A stretch of DNA of 64,000 nucleotides from Dyadobacter pollutisoli (GCF_026625565.1 NZ_CP112998.1:4094501-4158500); one strand, 5' to 3'. Counted from the first letter of the stretch, positions 18,321-28,983 are shown. The notes: generated by a model from the sequence alone, not told the origin. Numbers and translations: made by a program.

Positions 18321-19895
18321 CTACTCCCAAAGCGGGTTTTGTTTCAGCAATGCATTGTTATCAATTTCGGATTGCGGAATCGGATAAAACGCGTGCTTAG
18401 GCGCAGCATTGGTCTTTCCTACTTTGTGCAAATTGGTCACAAATGTGCCGTTGTATGCTGCGTCACGCTGACGGATCAGGTCAAACCAGCGCTGGTACTC
18501 GTATACCAGTTCCAACCGGCGGTCGAGGTACAGCGAGTCACGGAATTGATCTTTGGTGATACCAGCTGTCAGGTTAGGCAAACCCGCGCGGTTGCGGACT
18601 TTGTTCAGCGATTTGTAAGCTTTGGCGGTAGGACCATTGGCTTCATTCTCGGCTTCCGCGTGGATCAAAAGCAGCTCAGAATAGCGAATAATAGGCACAT
18701 TAGCCGCCGACTGGTTGGTTACCGCCGTAGAATTAGGGTCCCACCATTTGTTCCAGAAAGGCGTCGAGTCGGCGGGAACAGCTGTATTGGCAATGCTCAA
18801 TCCATACTTCCGTCCATTGGTAGGACTGGTGAAATTTCTGACAAACGTCACATCCCGGCGCTTGTCAGTAGCTTTAAATAATTTGTAAATACTGAAAAAC
18901 TTGTCGGTACCATTGGTGTAAAAACGGACCATATGGGCATAGTTGCCGCTCAGTCCGGGAATACCAGAGAGTATGGCCCGGGGACTTTCATTATTTCCCT
19001 GCGCCAATGAGTTGGATTTGAACTGCGCCGAGAAAATGTGCTCTTTGTTGTTTTTAAATGCAGGAAGAAACACTTCTGCATAGTTATTAACCAGGTCGTA
19101 GCCATATGTACCCGTTCCGCCGTCAGCCGATGAAAGTACTTCCTCTGCTTTGGTGACCGCATCCTGATAATTTGCTGAAACTTTTAGCGGTAACGAAGCT
19201 TTCGTCAAATATACTTTCGCAAGCAATGCCTTCGCTGCGCCAGCTGTCGCCCTGCCTACATTCGGGGAGGAATAAGTCGCGGGAAGCGCGCTGGCAGCCT
19301 CCGTCAAATCCTTCACGATCTGGTCGTAGATCTGTGTGGAAGGGGTTTTAGCAATCGCATAGTCTGCCGCATTCACGAATTTCTGATATTCCAAAATCAA
19401 AGGAATGTCGCCGTAAAGCCGCACCAGATTGAAATAATATAACGCCCGAAGGAATTTCGTTTCGCCAATCAGTCTGGCTTTTAATGCATTGTCAAAATCG
19501 ATCGCCGGTATTTTTTCTAAAACAACATTGGCCTTTTTAATGGCTGCATAATGCTGCTGCCATAGCTCATAAATCCGCAGATTGGTAGACGAATGTGCCT
19601 GAACTGAGAGCGAACGCACGTCGGGATTGGTAGCACCAGGACCCGGATCTTCGTCATCGCTCGCCATGTTCATCCCAGTGTTGAACAATGTATTATAAGG
19701 TGTCTGAATGGACGAACCGCCCGAATTCAGGAAGAAATACACGGCATTCACCGCATTCACGGCGTCGGCCTGGGTTTTGTAATACTGGTCTTCTGAAAGA
19801 AATGCCTCTGGTTCCTCTTTCAGGAATTCTTCGCAGGAAGTGGCCGCTATGGTGGTGATAGCGAGTACTATATATTTAAATGCTTTCATTTTCAT
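18321..19895 (-). CDS. SusD/RagB-family nutrient-binding lipoprotein
   Basis: With start at 19895 (MKMKAFKYIVLAITTIAATSC) the protein is 524 residues and has a clear lipobox ending TSC, followed by EEFLKEEPEAF, the standard start of mature SusD proteins. The TPR-like helical core (RFLRALYYFNLVRLYGDIPL) and the C-terminal WE...R.LELVYEYQRWFDLIR block are present. It is a surface lipoprotein that caps the SusC barrel and binds glycan. An ATG six bases further in (19889) is equally possible. It follows SusC directly and precedes sulfatases, so the ligand is probably a sulfated polysaccharide. Confidence 0.93.
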   Translation of the reverse strand: MKMKAFKYIVLAITTIAATSCEEFLKEEPEAFLSEDQYYKTQADAVNAVNAVYFFLNSGGSSIQTPYNTLFNTGMNMASDDEDPGPGATNPDVRSLSVQAHSSTNLRIYELWQQHYAAIKKANVVLEKIPAIDFDNALKARLIGETKFLRALYYFNLVRLYGDIPLILEYQKFVNAADYAIAKTPSTQIYDQIVKDLTEAASALPATYSSPNVGRATAGAAKALLAKVYLTKASLPLKVSANYQDAVTKAEEVLSSADGGTGTYGYDLVNNYAEVFLPAFKNNKEHIFSAQFKSNSLAQGNNESPRAILSGIPGLSGNYAHMVRFYTNGTDKFFSIYKLFKATDKRRDVTFVRNFTSPTNGRKYGLSIANTAVPADSTPFWNKWWDPNSTAVTNQSAANVPIIRYSELLLIHAEAENEANGPTAKAYKSLNKVRNRAGLPNLTAGITKDQFRDSLYLDRRLELVYEYQRWFDLIRQRDAAYNGTFVTNLHKVGKTNAAPKHAFYPIPQSEIDNNALLKQNPLWE

Positions 19896-19915
19896 TGGAA
19901 TTAATGTTGGCTTCA

Positions 19916-22900
19916 TCAGAATGTTAATGATAATCCGACCTGGTAGGATTTGTTGTTGGGGTACACGCCCTGGTCAATGCCCTTGTTGATCAGCGACTGA
20001 CCATTCAAGCTCACTTCCGGATCAAAACCGGTGTATTTGGTCCAGGTTTTAGGGTTTTGCGCCGAAATGTAGATCCGCAGATTCTCTATCCTTGCTTTCG
20101 ACAGCAATTCCTTCGGGAAAGTGTACCCGAATGAGAGGTTTTTCAAACGATAGTAAGTCGCGTCTTCGATGAACCGGTCTGAAATCGTGATCGCTGGATC
20201 CTGGAATGCAGCTTTTACGTCGGTATTGGTATTCGTTGTTGACCAGCGGTTCAGCAGGACGTCCGAACCATTCACATACCCCGTTGCCAATTCGAGGTTG
20301 GCGCGGTTTGCATTGTAAAGTTTACCACCGATAGAAGCCTGGAAGAACACGGTCAGGTCGAAGCCTTTGTAACTGAATGTGTTGGTAAGACCAGTCGTAA
20401 AGCCTGGCTGATTGGAAATGACAACCCGGTCGCCGGCCTGCGTGATCACGCCGTCCCCATTGATATCCTGGTACTTCTGCCCACCCGGACTTTTGTTTTG
20501 CTGCGGGGTAAGCGGCGTTTCACCTTGCTGAATGATGCCGTCTGTTTTGTAGACAATAAATGAGCCCAGCGGGTAACCTACTTTCGCAATGGAAGGATTG
20601 GAAATCACCGGAATGATCTGGTTCACACCCTCGCCCAGGCTCAGGATCTTGTTGGTATTTTTGGAATAAATAAAAATGGTGTTCCATTTAAAAGCGCCTT
20701 CGAGGTTACGTGAATTGACATATAATTCAATTCCCTGGTTGGATACTTCTCCAATGTTCTGATACACGACAGACGCCTGCCCATTATAGAAATCCGAGAG
20801 GCCCGAAGTACCCGGTACCGTCCGGGTCAGCAGCAGATCGGTCGTTCTTTTGTAATAATAATCGGCAATGATGCTGATGCGGTTTTTATACAGACCCAAA
20901 TCAATTCCCGCATCGACCTGGAATGTTTTTTCCCAGCCCAGGTTCGCATTAGGGACCGTGTTAGGCGCATAACCTGAAACCGTCGTGTTCGAAAAATTAT
21001 AGCGAAAGTAACTCAGCTGCGAAAGCGACTGGTACGAAGGAATATTCTGGTTTCCGGTTGTTCCGGCACTCAGACGCAGTTTCAGCAGACTGACTTTTTT
21101 GAATTGCTGAAAGAATTTTTCTTCATTGATATTCCAGCCAAATGCAGCCGAGGGAAAGTATCCCCACTTTTTACCGTCGCCAAAACGGGATGATCCGTCG
21201 GCGCGTAATGTGAATGTGAACAGGTAACGCTCGTCGAAAATGTAGTTGATCCTACCCAGGTACGAAGCCAGCGCCCATTTGTTGGCCAGCGAACGCGGTG
21301 CGATGCTGGTAATACCGGTCGCCAGGTTATTGTATTCAAATGCATCGGTAGCAAAGCCGGCAGCTTCTGCGATTGCACCTTTGGTTTCCGAAACCTGTGC
21401 CGTAAAACCTGCTACTGCATTGATTTTGTTCTTTTCATTGATCTCTTTATCATAACTGATCGTGTTCTCATTCAGCCAGTTACTGGTAAATATAGAACCC
21501 ACTATCGCATCCCCGCTCAAAGCCTGGCCTTCCGCAGTCGTGCTGGGCAGGTAACGGTTCTGTTTGTTGCCAATGATGTCCGCACCGACGAGGATCTTCG
21601 CTTTCAATCCGTCAGCAATGGTATATTCTCCTGAAATGTTCCCCAGAAAACGATTGGTAATGGTCTCGTTCAGCTGGTTATATAGTGAGTTGATCGGGTT
21701 TTGCAGCGCCGATTCGAATGGGCTGTTGATCACAAAAGAACCGTCATTCTGGTAAATGGGTAGTGCCGGAGGAGTGAGCAGTAAGTTGGCTACAATGGCC
21801 GTGGGAGCTACATTGGCCTTGGTATTGCTGGCCGAAAGGCTCGTGAAAACCCGGAAACGGTCGTTATACTGGTGATCCAGATTGACCCGAGCCGATAAAC
21901 GTCTGAAATCAGTGTTTTGCAGGATACCATTTTGTTTGAAATAATTACCAGAAAACGCCAGTCTGGTTTTGTCTGATCCTGAAAGAATGGACAGGTTGTG
22001 ACTTTGAATGGACGCTTTTCTGAATGCTGCATCCTGCCAGTCGGTACCGGCGCCGGTCGTGTCGAGCGTGTAACCAGTTACGCTTGGAATGGACACCGTT
22101 TTTCCGGAATTGACGGCCGCATCCTTTCTCAGCTGCCACCATTGCGCGGCATTCAGCAATGGAATCGTCTTTAAAACCTGCTGCGTGCCGTAGTAGGCAT
22201 CGTAGTTGATAGAAGATTTGTTTTTGGTACCGCTTTTGGTCGTAATGATTACTACACCATTGGCTCCTCTTGATCCGTAAATAGCGGTGGCGGAAGCATC
22301 TTTCAAAACGTCAATATTCTCAATATCAGCGGTATTAATGGATGATAACGGGTTAATTTTCGAGCCGTCCGTCACCCCCGCATCTGCTACCGAGTAATCA
22401 TTGTTGATCGGATAACCGTCGATCACATACAATGGATCGCTGCCGGCTGTAATGGAGTTGTTCCCGCGGATCTGCACGCTCACGCCTCCACCCGGCTGCC
22501 CGGAAGTTTGCGTAACCACTGCCCCGGCTACGGAACCTTGTAATAAACGCTCCACAGAGGCCACAGGCTGGCTTTTGATCTCAATCGGGACTGACGCTAC
22601 CGATCCGGTAATGTCTTTTCTCTTTTGCTCACCGTAGCCTATTACAACCACTTCGTCGAGTAGGTTGGCCGTTTTTAGAACTACTTCAACAGCCTCGGAA
22701 GTGAGCTCGTAAATTTCAATTTCCTGCTGCTGAAAGCCTGTAATGTTGATTTGCAATGTAAACGGAAACTCTTTGGCGGCCGCGATGCTGAATTTGCCGT
22801 CCACATCTGTAAGCGCATATCTGGAAGAGCCCTTTTCCACAATTGTGGCACCGGGCAGCCCCTGGCCCGACTCGTCCCTGATAACACCGGATATAATATC

Positions 22901-22975
22901 CTGGGCCCGGGCATAGCCAGAACCGAATAGTAATGAGCCTGACAGAATTATCAGGTAGTAGATTTTCTTAATCAT
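19916..22975 (-). CDS. SusC/RagA-family TonB-linked outer membrane protein
   Basis: The ATG at 22975 gives a signal peptide (MIKKIYYLIILSGSLLFGSG..ARAQ) and 1019 residues; the longer frame to 23017 adds an unlikely N-terminal extension. Domains are a carboxypeptidase-regulatory-like sandwich (ISGVIRDESGQGLPGATIVEKG), the TonB-interacting segment DEVVVIGYGEQKRKDITGSV, a plug domain and a large barrel ending TYVGLSLTF-like. It lacks the N-terminal STN domain, so signalling to a FecR protein is unlikely. It imports oligosaccharides across the outer membrane together with the adjacent SusD. Regulation of this operon is probably by another sensor, possibly the divergent hybrid kinase at 23498. Confidence 0.93.
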   Translation of the reverse strand: MIKKIYYLIILSGSLLFGSGYARAQDIISGVIRDESGQGLPGATIVEKGSSRYALTDVDGKFSIAAAKEFPFTLQINITGFQQQEIEIYELTSEAVEVVLKTANLLDEVVVIGYGEQKRKDITGSVASVPIEIKSQPVASVERLLQGSVAGAVVTQTSGQPGGGVSVQIRGNNSITAGSDPLYVIDGYPINNDYSVADAGVTDGSKINPLSSINTADIENIDVLKDASATAIYGSRGANGVVIITTKSGTKNKSSINYDAYYGTQQVLKTIPLLNAAQWWQLRKDAAVNSGKTVSIPSVTGYTLDTTGAGTDWQDAAFRKASIQSHNLSILSGSDKTRLAFSGNYFKQNGILQNTDFRRLSARVNLDHQYNDRFRVFTSLSASNTKANVAPTAIVANLLLTPPALPIYQNDGSFVINSPFESALQNPINSLYNQLNETITNRFLGNISGEYTIADGLKAKILVGADIIGNKQNRYLPSTTAEGQALSGDAIVGSIFTSNWLNENTISYDKEINEKNKINAVAGFTAQVSETKGAIAEAAGFATDAFEYNNLATGITSIAPRSLANKWALASYLGRINYIFDERYLFTFTLRADGSSRFGDGKKWGYFPSAAFGWNINEEKFFQQFKKVSLLKLRLSAGTTGNQNIPSYQSLSQLSYFRYNFSNTTVSGYAPNTVPNANLGWEKTFQVDAGIDLGLYKNRISIIADYYYKRTTDLLLTRTVPGTSGLSDFYNGQASVVYQNIGEVSNQGIELYVNSRNLEGAFKWNTIFIYSKNTNKILSLGEGVNQIIPVISNPSIAKVGYPLGSFIVYKTDGIIQQGETPLTPQQNKSPGGQKYQDINGDGVITQAGDRVVISNQPGFTTGLTNTFSYKGFDLTVFFQASIGGKLYNANRANLELATGYVNGSDVLLNRWSTTNTNTDVKAAFQDPAITISDRFIEDATYYRLKNLSFGYTFPKELLSKARIENLRIYISAQNPKTWTKYTGFDPEVSLNGQSLINKGIDQGVYPNNKSYQVGLSLTF

Positions 22976-23497
22976 TATAAATGAGCAATAGGATGAAAAA
23001 TGCAGAATGAATGGCACATAACTGTTCTACATATACGCAGCAAGACTCCGCCGAAACGACAGGCATGGGTATAAGATCAGCTCTTAAAAATTCGGGAGAA
23101 CCTCAATGCTGACGTAGTCAACAACAGGAACAACAGGGAAGCACGAGGCGGGGACAACTGGTAACCACCATCTTGCCGACATTAACATTCGGTGTAAGAA
23201 GTAAATCTTTCGCTTTCATAGGTACGATAAGAATTTTGAAATCGTGTTTTGCCTGACTGGTGGTTAATCGGACAAAATCATATAGTCTACAAATATGATA
23301 GACAAAGTAAACTTATTAAAAATTAATACACAAATATTTTTTTATTAAACTGTCGTGAGGTAAATCGGGAAGAGGGAATTAACCGAAGAATATTTTTTTA
23401 TATTTAAGGTATCAGGAAACATGACCCTGGCATTGATTTGATGCGGGAAAACTCGAATTTATCTTAAATTTAACAAAATAAATACACCCGATTTCCC
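22976..23497. other. 522-bp divergent intergenic region (susC / hybrid kinase)
   Basis: No convincing ORF lies here. It should hold the susC leader and promoter (minus) and the kinase promoter (plus). I see an inverted repeat TAACCACCA / TGGTGGTTA at 23162-23170 and 23258-23266, and an AT-rich tract from about 23270 to 23400. On the plus strand TTTG at 23437 and TAAATTTA at 23465 resemble -33 and -7 boxes but the spacing is 24 bases, longer than usual. I found no good minus-strand TAnnTTTG box and no antisense terminator like the one in the second PUL. Confidence 0.6.
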
Positions 23498-25852
23498 ATG
23501 GCATCCAAATTCACACCTGCTTCTTTGGAGATGGTCATTTCCGGCATCAACGCCGGAATATGGGATTGGGAAATTCAGACGGGCAAACAAGTCTGGTCGG
23601 ACCGGCTATATGAATTACTGGGGTACCAGCCTGAGGACATCACACCTGGCTATGGCGTGTTCACCGAGCAGCTCGTACACCCCGACGACCGTATTGTTGT
23701 TACTGAGGCGATCAAGGATCAACTGGAAAATAATGTGCCCTACCAGGTACGGGTGCGGCTTAAAACAAAGAAAAACGGCTACCGCTATTTTGAATGCAGG
23801 GGCACGGCTAAGTTTGAAAACGGCAGACCTGAACTCATGGTAGGCTCTATTTCGGACGTGCACGATCTGATGATGGAAAAGGAACTCGCGCCAAAGCTGG
23901 ATGGTGTGCTTCAAGATCTGACGGAGCGAAAAATCGTTGAGGAAAAGCTTAGTGTCATTTTTCAGTACTCCACCGACGCACATTTGCTGCTGGACGATAC
24001 GGGCATTGTCGATTGCAACGAGGCAGCGGTGAAGATGTTGCGGTGCAAGAACAAGAGCGAGCTACTCTCTATTCACCCGGCCCGGTTTTCCCCGGAGTAC
24101 CAGCCCGATGGCAGAAGATCAGCGGAAAAGTCAGTTGAGATGGATCGTATCGCCTACGAAACGGGTTACAACCGGTTTGAATGGGTCCATAAAAAAATGG
24201 ATGGGGAGGAATTTCCGGTTGAGGTTACATTGAATCCTGTTCTGATCAATAACAAGAAAATATTGCTGGTCGTGTGGCACGATATCAGCCATAGAAAACG
24301 TGCCGAGGAGGCAATTCGCCGCAACGAAGCCATGCTCTCTGAATCACAGCAGCTTACCCACTCAGGAAGCTGGGAAGCTGACCTCGTTACCGGGCAGAAC
24401 TACTGGTCGGACGAGGCTTTCAGGATATTCGGCCTGGAACCGGACAGCAGCGGACCTGATACCGAGCTGTTTTCAAAAATGATTCATCCGGATGACCTGC
24501 ATCTGTACAAATCTCACATTAAGGATGCGATCAATCATCTTAATCCTGCGAGTTTCGACCTGCGAATTGTTTTGCCTGACGGTAAAATCAAGTTCATACA
24601 CGCCATAGGCAAGCCTTTTGTGGACCAGTCGGGGCGGGTGGTGAAGCTATATGGTGCGATCATGGACATTGATACGCATAAAAAGACGGAAGCCGAGCTG
24701 ATCAAAGCGAAGGAAGCAGCTGAAATGGCGGCGATCGCGAAGTCTCAGTTTCTTTCCACCATGAGTCATGAAATCCGCACACCGATGAACGCTGTGATCG
24801 GATTTACACACCTTCTTTTGCAGCAGGACCCCAAACCTGAGCAAATGGAGTTCCTGAATATCCTTAAATTTTCGGCAGAGAACCTGCTTGTACTGATCAA
24901 TGACATTCTGGACTTCAGTAAGATTGAGGCTGGTAAAATTGAATTTGAAGAGGTCGATTTTAACATTCTTTTTTTACTCGAGAACATCCGCTCAGGCGTC
25001 CTTCAAAAAGCCAATGAAAAAGGGATCCGTCTAAAACTGATGGTGGATACCGAACTGAACCTGAATGTGATCGGTGACCCGGTGAGGCTCGGCCAGATAA
25101 TAACAAACCTGGTGAGCAATGCAGTCAAATTTACCGAAGTCGGGAAAGTCACGCTTTCTGCATCGATCGCAAAGCGTGAAAACGAGACGGTTACCATTGA
25201 TTTCAAGGTCGAAGATACTGGCATAGGTATTCCAAAGGATAAGATCGATAACATTTTTGAAAGCTTTACACAGGCGACTTCCGATACGACCCGAAAATAC
25301 GGAGGCTCGGGTTTGGGGCTGACCATCACCAAAAAGCTGCTCGAATTGCAGCAAAGCAGCATTCATGTGACGAGCGAACAAGGAAAGGGTTCTGCTTTTT
25401 ATTTTACGATGTCCTTCAAAATAAGCCCGAAACCGCTCGAAGAACATACCAATGGTATTTCGAAAAATACATTCAGCCTCAAAGGAATGAAACTGCTCAT
25501 TGTGGAAGACAATACCATCAATGTCTTCCTGATGAAGAATTTCATGAAACAATGGGAGGTTGAATACGATATTGCCGAAAACGGGCTGATAGCTCTTCAA
25601 AAAGTTCAGGAAACGGACTACGACCTGGTCCTGATGGATTTGCAAATGCCCGAAATGGATGGTTACGAGGCTACTGCGAGAATCCGGAGCCTGCCAGAGG
25701 TTAAATATGCTACGCTTCCGATCATCGCACTCACTGCCTCGGCGATGCTGGACATTAAAGATATCGCTTTCACCGTCGGCATGAACGATTACATCAGCAA
25801 GCCTTTCAGCCCGGCAGAATTGTATGCCAAAATCTCCTCGTACAGGAACTGA
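23498..25852 (+). CDS. PAS-containing hybrid histidine kinase with receiver domain
   Basis: The 784-residue cytoplasmic protein has three PAS modules (about 10-120, 150-270, 285-400; the first and third are PAS_3-like with HPDD motifs), HisKA with H424 in STMSHEIRTPMNAVIGF, HATPase_c (N box NLVSNAVKF, G boxes DTGIGI and GSGLGLT) and a C-terminal receiver with D714 in LVLMDLQMPEMDG. It has no HPt or DNA-binding domain, so its phosphate must pass to another protein. It is divergent from the susC of the sulfatase PUL and could control it, but proximity is the only evidence. It converges on the propeller kinase gene with an 11-base gap. Confidence 0.9.
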   Translation: MASKFTPASLEMVISGINAGIWDWEIQTGKQVWSDRLYELLGYQPEDITPGYGVFTEQLVHPDDRIVVTEAIKDQLENNVPYQVRVRLKTKKNGYRYFECRGTAKFENGRPELMVGSISDVHDLMMEKELAPKLDGVLQDLTERKIVEEKLSVIFQYSTDAHLLLDDTGIVDCNEAAVKMLRCKNKSELLSIHPARFSPEYQPDGRRSAEKSVEMDRIAYETGYNRFEWVHKKMDGEEFPVEVTLNPVLINNKKILLVVWHDISHRKRAEEAIRRNEAMLSESQQLTHSGSWEADLVTGQNYWSDEAFRIFGLEPDSSGPDTELFSKMIHPDDLHLYKSHIKDAINHLNPASFDLRIVLPDGKIKFIHAIGKPFVDQSGRVVKLYGAIMDIDTHKKTEAELIKAKEAAEMAAIAKSQFLSTMSHEIRTPMNAVIGFTHLLLQQDPKPEQMEFLNILKFSAENLLVLINDILDFSKIEAGKIEFEEVDFNILFLLENIRSGVLQKANEKGIRLKLMVDTELNLNVIGDPVRLGQIITNLVSNAVKFTEVGKVTLSASIAKRENETVTIDFKVEDTGIGIPKDKIDNIFESFTQATSDTTRKYGGSGLGLTITKKLLELQQSSIHVTSEQGKGSAFYFTMSFKISPKPLEEHTNGISKNTFSLKGMKLLIVEDNTINVFLMKNFMKQWEVEYDIAENGLIALQKVQETDYDLVLMDLQMPEMDGYEATARIRSLPEVKYATLPIIALTASAMLDIKDIAFTVGMNDYISKPFSPAELYAKISSYRN

Positions 25853-25863
25853 AGTCGGGAGTA

Positions 25864-28800
25864 TTACATCAATGGGAACGTCATCACAAAACACGTTTCT
25901 GGGCATTGGGTTAATGTTAACCGCACCTGGATCAGTTCCGCAATCTCTTTGACAATCAGCAAGCCAAGTCCTGTTTTTCGTCCGAAAGGCCTCATGATAT
26001 CTTCGTTTCCATCTAAGTCAGGAGAATTGATAACCTCCATCAGCTCATCGGATATACCCTGGCCCGTATTGGAGATCATAAGCCTTACCTGACCTTGCTC
26101 ATCCGTTTCGGAGAAAACCCGGATAACGCCTTTGCTGGTGAATTTCGTCGCGTTGTCAATGAGGTTGTGGATCATAATGGCAAGCATCTGATAGTCTGAT
26201 GATACCGTGAGGTTGTCGGGTAATTCATTTAAAAACTGGTTCCCATTAAGCGCTATGACGCTTCGAAAGATCTCAAATTTGTTTTCAACCAGTACTTTCA
26301 GGTTAACATCCTCAAATTGAACACTGTTTCCGTACACATGCAGCTTAACATAATCCAGCAAGCCGCGCAGCAGATCGCTCATCCGCTGCGACGAGTTGGA
26401 AATAACCTGCCCAATCTCTGCGACCGTCTCGACCTCGCCTTTTTTGACCATCGCAGGTATCGCCCCGGAGGTCAGTATAATGTAGTTGAGCGGGGACTGA
26501 ATGTCATGTGTCATGGAGGCCAGCAGCCTCGACAGCATATGTATCTGTTTGCTCATTTCGTTCTTAGACGCTTCAATATCGCTGAGTGCGCGGTTGAGGC
26601 GCTCGGTACGTTTGGCGACGATCTCTTCCAGCCGCGCATTTTCCCTTGAAATATTTCTCAGCCGTAAACTATTATAGAGGTAAACGACGAACAAAAACCC
26701 GATCAGAAACAGCACTCTCACCCACCAGTTCTGATACCAGACAGGCGGTACAATGACCAATATCGTCCGGGTCGTGTAGTTATTTTTTCCAAAGCCATTT
26801 ATCTTCCTCACAATGAGCCTGTGCGTCCCGGGATCCAGATTCGAAAAGGTAATGCTGAAATCTGAACCTGGAATCGGTATCCAGTCTGTCGGCCGGACAG
26901 CATATCCTTCTTTCACCAAAGCATAAGACAGATTCAGGTTATTTACATTGCCAAAATAAGGTGTTGAAAAGTAAAACTTGGTTTGCACCGGGTCGCCCGG
27001 AAGTGTTAGTGTGTCACCGTTTGTCGGCAGAAAGCTGCTGTTTACCTGTATTCTGTCTAGCATAAAGCGTCCGTCCGGAACTTTGGCAGTAATCTGATCA
27101 GGACTAAACCATACCAACCCCTTCAATGATGGCAGCGAAATGTACCCGCTTTCCAGTTTTACTCCGCAAGGTTGGCAGCCGCCATTGAATTCATTCGTCC
27201 GTAACCCGTCGCCTTTCGAATGGTACATATAGAACAATTCCGAAACCGGCAATTTCGCATAGTTCAGTAAGTCTTCCACAGCCATCTGAAACAATCCTTT
27301 GTCCGTCGGTATCCAGAAAAAACCCCTATTGTCCTCCACAATGCAATGCGGCCTGCCCAGATATTTGTTTTTATCGAGCGGAAAGCGCACCAGCTTATGA
27401 TTACTGTACAGTAACAACCCTTCCTGATTGGCCACCATCCATGTACGGCCTTCATTGTCTACATATATACTCTTGATATACAAATCCTTTGTCGCCGGTA
27501 CAAGTCCGTTCTTCTGGCCATTGGCCCCAAATGAGTAAAGTCCGCTGATTGTTCCTGCCAGGATTTTCCCCTCACGGTCCTCCTGAAAGTAGGTTACCCT
27601 CATGTTGTCCTGGATCTGCCTGGGTTTAGGCACAGGCTGCGCCATGTCGATGAAATATAATCGCTGGGCAAGTCCTATCCAGATGTTTCCGTGGCTATCC
27701 TCAAAAAGGTGTTTGACCTCTTCACCAAAATTCTGTTCATAGACAATCTTCTCAAGATGCATGTCCAGCCGGTACAGTATGTCGCCTGCCTTGACCCATA
27801 CCAGCCCGGTCTTATCCCTCAAAAGGGTTCTTTTATCATTCTGGTTGATCTTTTCCAGAAAAGGAATCTTATCAGAAAAGGTCTTTCCGGTAACTGGATC
27901 TTTTCCCAAAATGATCCCGGTAGGTGTCATGACAGAATTTTTACTGTAATCCAGTTGGGCATAAAAGACATTGTCCATATCCTCGCCATCATGCGTCAGC
28001 GTTTCAAATGAATGTTTCGTCAATACAAAAAGGCCATCCGAAATGCTGCCCAGGAATAACGTCCCGGTCTTTGTCTCACGGTGAACGGAATATATATTGA
28101 AACTTTCGAGGTCAAAATCCTGCAGTACTAGACTGGTGGCGAGCCTTCCGTTTCGCTCTTTATCGACCGAATACAGTTTTTTACGATAATAAAAATAGAC
28201 CTGATCGCTCGCAATGTTCCAATACAGGGCCAGTCGGTCAAAATGGGTATCGTATCCGTTGTCCCGAATGAGGTCACCGGAAATGTCAACCTTAGAAATA
28301 CCATTACCCGTGATCTTGCTCAGGGTACCACCCTCGTCCAGATGGTACAGCACCCGGCCCATCGTAAAGAATTTCCAGAACGACTTGCCGGCAACAGGTG
28401 TTTTGTATAACCTCTTCTGATCATTGTAAAACGACACCGAGGAGCTGTCGATCACATACGTATTTCCGGTTCCGTATCCGACTGAGATTACATAATGTTT
28501 CGGCCTGGCAATGTCGCTCATGTAGCTGGGCAGGCCCGCAGCCAAAAACGTATTCCGGTCGCCTTCCCGGATAAACGGAACGCGCTTCATCCTTCCATCG
28601 GTATACGCCGAATCGTTCCACGCCCTTCCATTCTCGATCCGCACATATTCGCCACCGTCCGTCGCCGCGTACAATGCACAGTTTGCCAATTCCATTGCCT
28701 GCTTGCCATTGTTCTGGATAGACGGTAACAGCATATAAAAACGGCTGCTGGTAATGCCCAGGGAAGACTTATCGACATAGTAAAAATGATGGCCGTCAAA

Positions 28801-28983
28801 CCGCGCCAGTCCGTTCTCAGTTGCCAGCCATATATATCCCTCTCCATCAGGCGCAAGACTTTTGACGCTGTTCTGGGGCAAACCATTATCATCAGTAAAA
28901 TGAGTCACTGTGTAACCCGTTTGGGCCACAGTATTTTCTGACATTAATAAAACGAAAAGTAGGATGGTTAAAAGCCTCTTCAA
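25864..28983 (-). CDS. two-component regulator-propeller sensor histidine kinase
   Basis: The 1039-residue protein begins with a TTG codon at 28983. No in-frame ATG gives the signal peptide MKRLLTILLFVLLM...VAQ, so TTG is the likely start. The periplasmic part carries repeats of the Reg_prop type (NGLPQNSVKSLAPDGEGYIWLAT, GLVWVKAG, GNIWIGL, EGRTWMVANQEGL, RGFFWIPTDKGL) forming beta-propellers, then a Y_Y_Y domain (ending about 740) and one membrane helix (WWVRVLFLIGFLFVVYLY). The cytoplasmic part has HisKA with H826 (MTHDIQSPLNYI) and a HATPase_c domain, and then stops. Unlike canonical HTCS proteins it has no receiver or AraC domain, so the regulator is encoded elsewhere. The ligand may be a glycan. 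Confidence 0.87.
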   Translation of the reverse strand: MKRLLTILLFVLLMSENTVAQTGYTVTHFTDDNGLPQNSVKSLAPDGEGYIWLATENGLARFDGHHFYYVDKSSLGITSSRFYMLLPSIQNNGKQAMELANCALYAATDGGEYVRIENGRAWNDSAYTDGRMKRVPFIREGDRNTFLAAGLPSYMSDIARPKHYVISVGYGTGNTYVIDSSSVSFYNDQKRLYKTPVAGKSFWKFFTMGRVLYHLDEGGTLSKITGNGISKVDISGDLIRDNGYDTHFDRLALYWNIASDQVYFYYRKKLYSVDKERNGRLATSLVLQDFDLESFNIYSVHRETKTGTLFLGSISDGLFVLTKHSFETLTHDGEDMDNVFYAQLDYSKNSVMTPTGIILGKDPVTGKTFSDKIPFLEKINQNDKRTLLRDKTGLVWVKAGDILYRLDMHLEKIVYEQNFGEEVKHLFEDSHGNIWIGLAQRLYFIDMAQPVPKPRQIQDNMRVTYFQEDREGKILAGTISGLYSFGANGQKNGLVPATKDLYIKSIYVDNEGRTWMVANQEGLLLYSNHKLVRFPLDKNKYLGRPHCIVEDNRGFFWIPTDKGLFQMAVEDLLNYAKLPVSELFYMYHSKGDGLRTNEFNGGCQPCGVKLESGYISLPSLKGLVWFSPDQITAKVPDGRFMLDRIQVNSSFLPTNGDTLTLPGDPVQTKFYFSTPYFGNVNNLNLSYALVKEGYAVRPTDWIPIPGSDFSITFSNLDPGTHRLIVRKINGFGKNNYTTRTILVIVPPVWYQNWWVRVLFLIGFLFVVYLYNSLRLRNISRENARLEEIVAKRTERLNRALSDIEASKNEMSKQIHMLSRLLASMTHDIQSPLNYIILTSGAIPAMVKKGEVETVAEIGQVISNSSQRMSDLLRGLLDYVKLHVYGNSVQFEDVNLKVLVENKFEIFRSVIALNGNQFLNELPDNLTVSSDYQMLAIMIHNLIDNATKFTSKGVIRVFSETDEQGQVRLMISNTGQGISDELMEVINSPDLDGNEDIMRPFGRKTGLGLLIVKEIAELIQVRLTLTQCPETCFVMTFPLM

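Noticed and set aside
22976..23017. N-terminal extension of the SusC protein to 23017
   Set aside because: The ATG at 22975 begins directly with a signal peptide; the extension would bury it.
25031..25906. Minus-strand ORF of 291 codons
   Set aside because: It lies antisense to the hybrid kinase HATPase and receiver region, whose motifs are all intact on the plus strand; composition is not protein-like.
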